DNA of 64,000 nt from Deinococcus aerius (GTDB taxonomy: Bacteria; Deinococcota; Deinococci; Deinococcales; Deinococcaceae): positions 10,001 to 74,000 of the forward strand of contig NZ_BFAG01000006.1 in assembly GCF_002897375.1 (NCBI RefSeq), in the 5' to 3' direction. The notes below the pieces were generated by a model, which made no database searches, had not been told where the DNA came from, and saw only the letters and a list, made by a program, of their open reading frames with translations. Made by a program: the position numbers and the translations under genes. Each line of letters opens with the position of its first letter. The stretch's first letter is position 1. Shown here piece after piece: positions 63,008-64,000 of this stretch.

Positions 63008-63556
63008 ATGTACGCCGAAACTTCCCGCCTGCTGCTCGTCCCCCTCACCCGCGAGGTGATTGAGCGGCGGCTGACCCGGGACCACTTCACGGCCACGGTG
63101 CCGACCCCCGCTGGCCCGCTCACCGTCATCTACCCGCCCGCCTGGCCCGGCGACCCGCTCCCGATGTTCCCGCACAAGCTGGCCACCTTCGACCCCGGGG
63201 AGGAGGCCTGGAGCGCCACCCTGGTCGAGCGCGCCACCCTCACGGCGGTCGGGCAGATGGGGGCCAAGGGGCAGCCGGACGAACAGGGAGACCTGGAGAT
63301 CGGCTACGGCCTCAACCCCGAGGTCTGGGGCCGGGGCTACGCGACGGAGGCGGTGGGTGCCCTCGTCGCGGCCCTGCTCGCCCGGCCCGAGGTGCGGCGG
63401 GTCACCGCGCAGACAGCGACGACCAACCCGGCCAGTGCCCGGGTGCTCGAAAAACTGGGCTTTACGCGCATCGGCGCCGCCTGGGACGAGGAGGACGGCG
63501 ACCTGATCGTGTGGGCGAGGAGCAGGCCCTGGGCAAACGAACACGCCCCGGCCTGA
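63008..63556 (+). CDS. RimJ/RimL-type GNAT acetyltransferase
   Basis: A 182-residue acetyltransferase: [18 protein letters not shown] starts it, [24 protein letters not shown] is the acetyl-CoA loop, and [19 protein letters not shown] ends it, as in the RimJ/RimL group. Substrate is unknown. TACGCT (62995-63000) lies exactly 7 nt before ATG 63008. Earlier starts in the same frame lie before the promoter. Confidence 0.87.
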   Translation: MYAETSRLLLVPLTREVIERRLTRDHFTATVPTPAGPLTVIYPPAWPGDPLPMFPHKLATFDPGEEAWSATLVERATLTAVGQMGAKGQPDEQGDLEIGYGLNPEVWGRGYATEAVGALVAALLARPEVRRVTAQTATTNPASARVLEKLGFTRIGAAWDEEDGDLIVWARSRPWANEHAPA

Positions 63557-63588
63557 GCGGCGGGGGCGTGCGGTCAGGAGGGCGGAGG

Positions 63589-64000
63589 TCAGCGACTCTT
63601 GGGGTCCAGCGCGTCGCGCAGGCCGTCTCCGAAGAGATTGAAGGCGAGGCTGAAGGTCACGATGAAGAGCGCCGGGAAGAGCAGCACGTACCAGTAGTCG
63701 GGCTTGAGCCAGGGCCGGGCGAACTCGACGAGCTGGCCCCACTCGGCGTACCCGCTCTCGAAGCCCAGCCCCAGGAAGGACAGGGCCGCGACGCTGAGGG
63801 GAATGGTGCCCAGGTCCAGCACGGCGATGGTCAGCACACCGGTCAGGCTGTTGGGGATGACGTGCCTCAGGATCAGGCGCCAGTCGCGTGCGCCCAGGCT
63901 GCGGGCGGCGTCCACGTATTCCAGTTGCCGGGTTCTCAGCACGTCGCCGCGCACCAGGCGGGCGTATCCCGCCCATCCGGCGATGGAAAACGCCAGGATG
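63589..64000 (-). CDS. ABC transporter permease (DppC/OppC type), partial
   Basis: Only the C-terminal 136 or so residues are present; the 5' end lies beyond the window. [30 protein letters not shown] is the conserved coupling region of dipeptide/nickel permeases, followed by [34 protein letters not shown] and the last helix [21 protein letters not shown]. It is the second permease type (DppC), usually next to DppB and binding-protein genes. It is convergent with the GNAT gene. Confidence 0.9.
   Translation of the reverse strand, partial: ILAFSIAGWAGYARLVRGDVLRTRQLEYVDAARSLGARDWRLILRHVIPNSLTGVLTIAVLDLGTIPLSVAALSFLGLGFESGYAEWGQLVEFARPWLKPDYWYVLLFPALFIVTFSLAFNLFGDGLRDALDPKSR

Overview
The window is a stretch of bacterial chromosome with very high GC and no phage, IS, CRISPR, rRNA or tRNA gene that I can recognise. 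Several independent signs point to a Deinococcus or a very close relative. They are a caa3-type cytochrome oxidase with a YSHP-type subunit I, an HRDC protein fused to a decayed PLP fold, a near-match to the Deinococcus radiation/desiccation response motif beside ruvB, and a large number of genes whose only promoter signal is a TANNNT box 5-7 nt before the start codon (leaderless transcripts). Genus is inference; species cannot be named from the sequence alone.

Layout. 1-5.2 kb: membrane O-acyltransferase, secreted alpha/beta hydrolase, cysteine-less ArsC-like protein, ruvB, double-VOC protein and a SCO1 copper chaperone. 5.2-12 kb: aerobic respiration block, with cox subunit II-I/III operon, ctaA-ctaB heme A operon and a DUF420 protein. 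12-22 kb: panB, a GGDEF protein, a MoxR/Mg-chelatase-like ATPase, several small secreted or membrane proteins, gatB, a UPF0114 protein and two single-domain response regulators. 22.5-26.1 kb: glycolate oxidase glcF-glcD-glcE, with a possible leader peptide and a large inverted-repeat element inside the operon. 26-32.7 kb: 3D-domain protein, surE, a PadR-controlled membrane protein, LysM-M23 peptidase, truA and two methyltransferases. 32.7-37.8 kb: agmatine-to-putrescine operon (aguA, tandem GNAT, aguB) and an RNB ribonuclease. 38-40 kb: three genes that share a short helical-hairpin motif, one of them a DUF2089 regulator. 40-49 kb: metalloprotease-like protein, Uma2 protein, GNAT, GGDEF, flavin reductase, xseB, plsC, then a cobalamin riboswitch followed by btuFCD and a 2Fe-2S protein. 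48-54.9 kb: M15 peptidase, a GAF/PAS/GGDEF sensor, HRDC protein, AMP nucleosidase and a cis-prenyltransferase. 55-64 kb: mutY flanked by repeats, fused uroporphyrinogen methyltransferase/synthase, HD-GYP protein, precorrin-2 dehydrogenase-hemA, ygfZ and the 3' part of a peptide/nickel ABC permease cut by the window edge.

How the genes fit together. The oxidase block contains structural subunits, copper delivery (SCO1), heme O/A synthesis (CtaB, CtaA) and a DUF420 candidate assembly factor. The tetrapyrrole genes at 57-61.6 kb supply uroporphyrinogen III, siroheme precursor and glutamate-1-semialdehyde synthesis, while the riboswitch-controlled transporter at 45 kb imports cobalamin. Three GGDEF proteins and one HD-GYP protein suggest active c-di-GMP turnover. 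Most genes are tightly packed with ATGA or GTGA overlaps inside operons.
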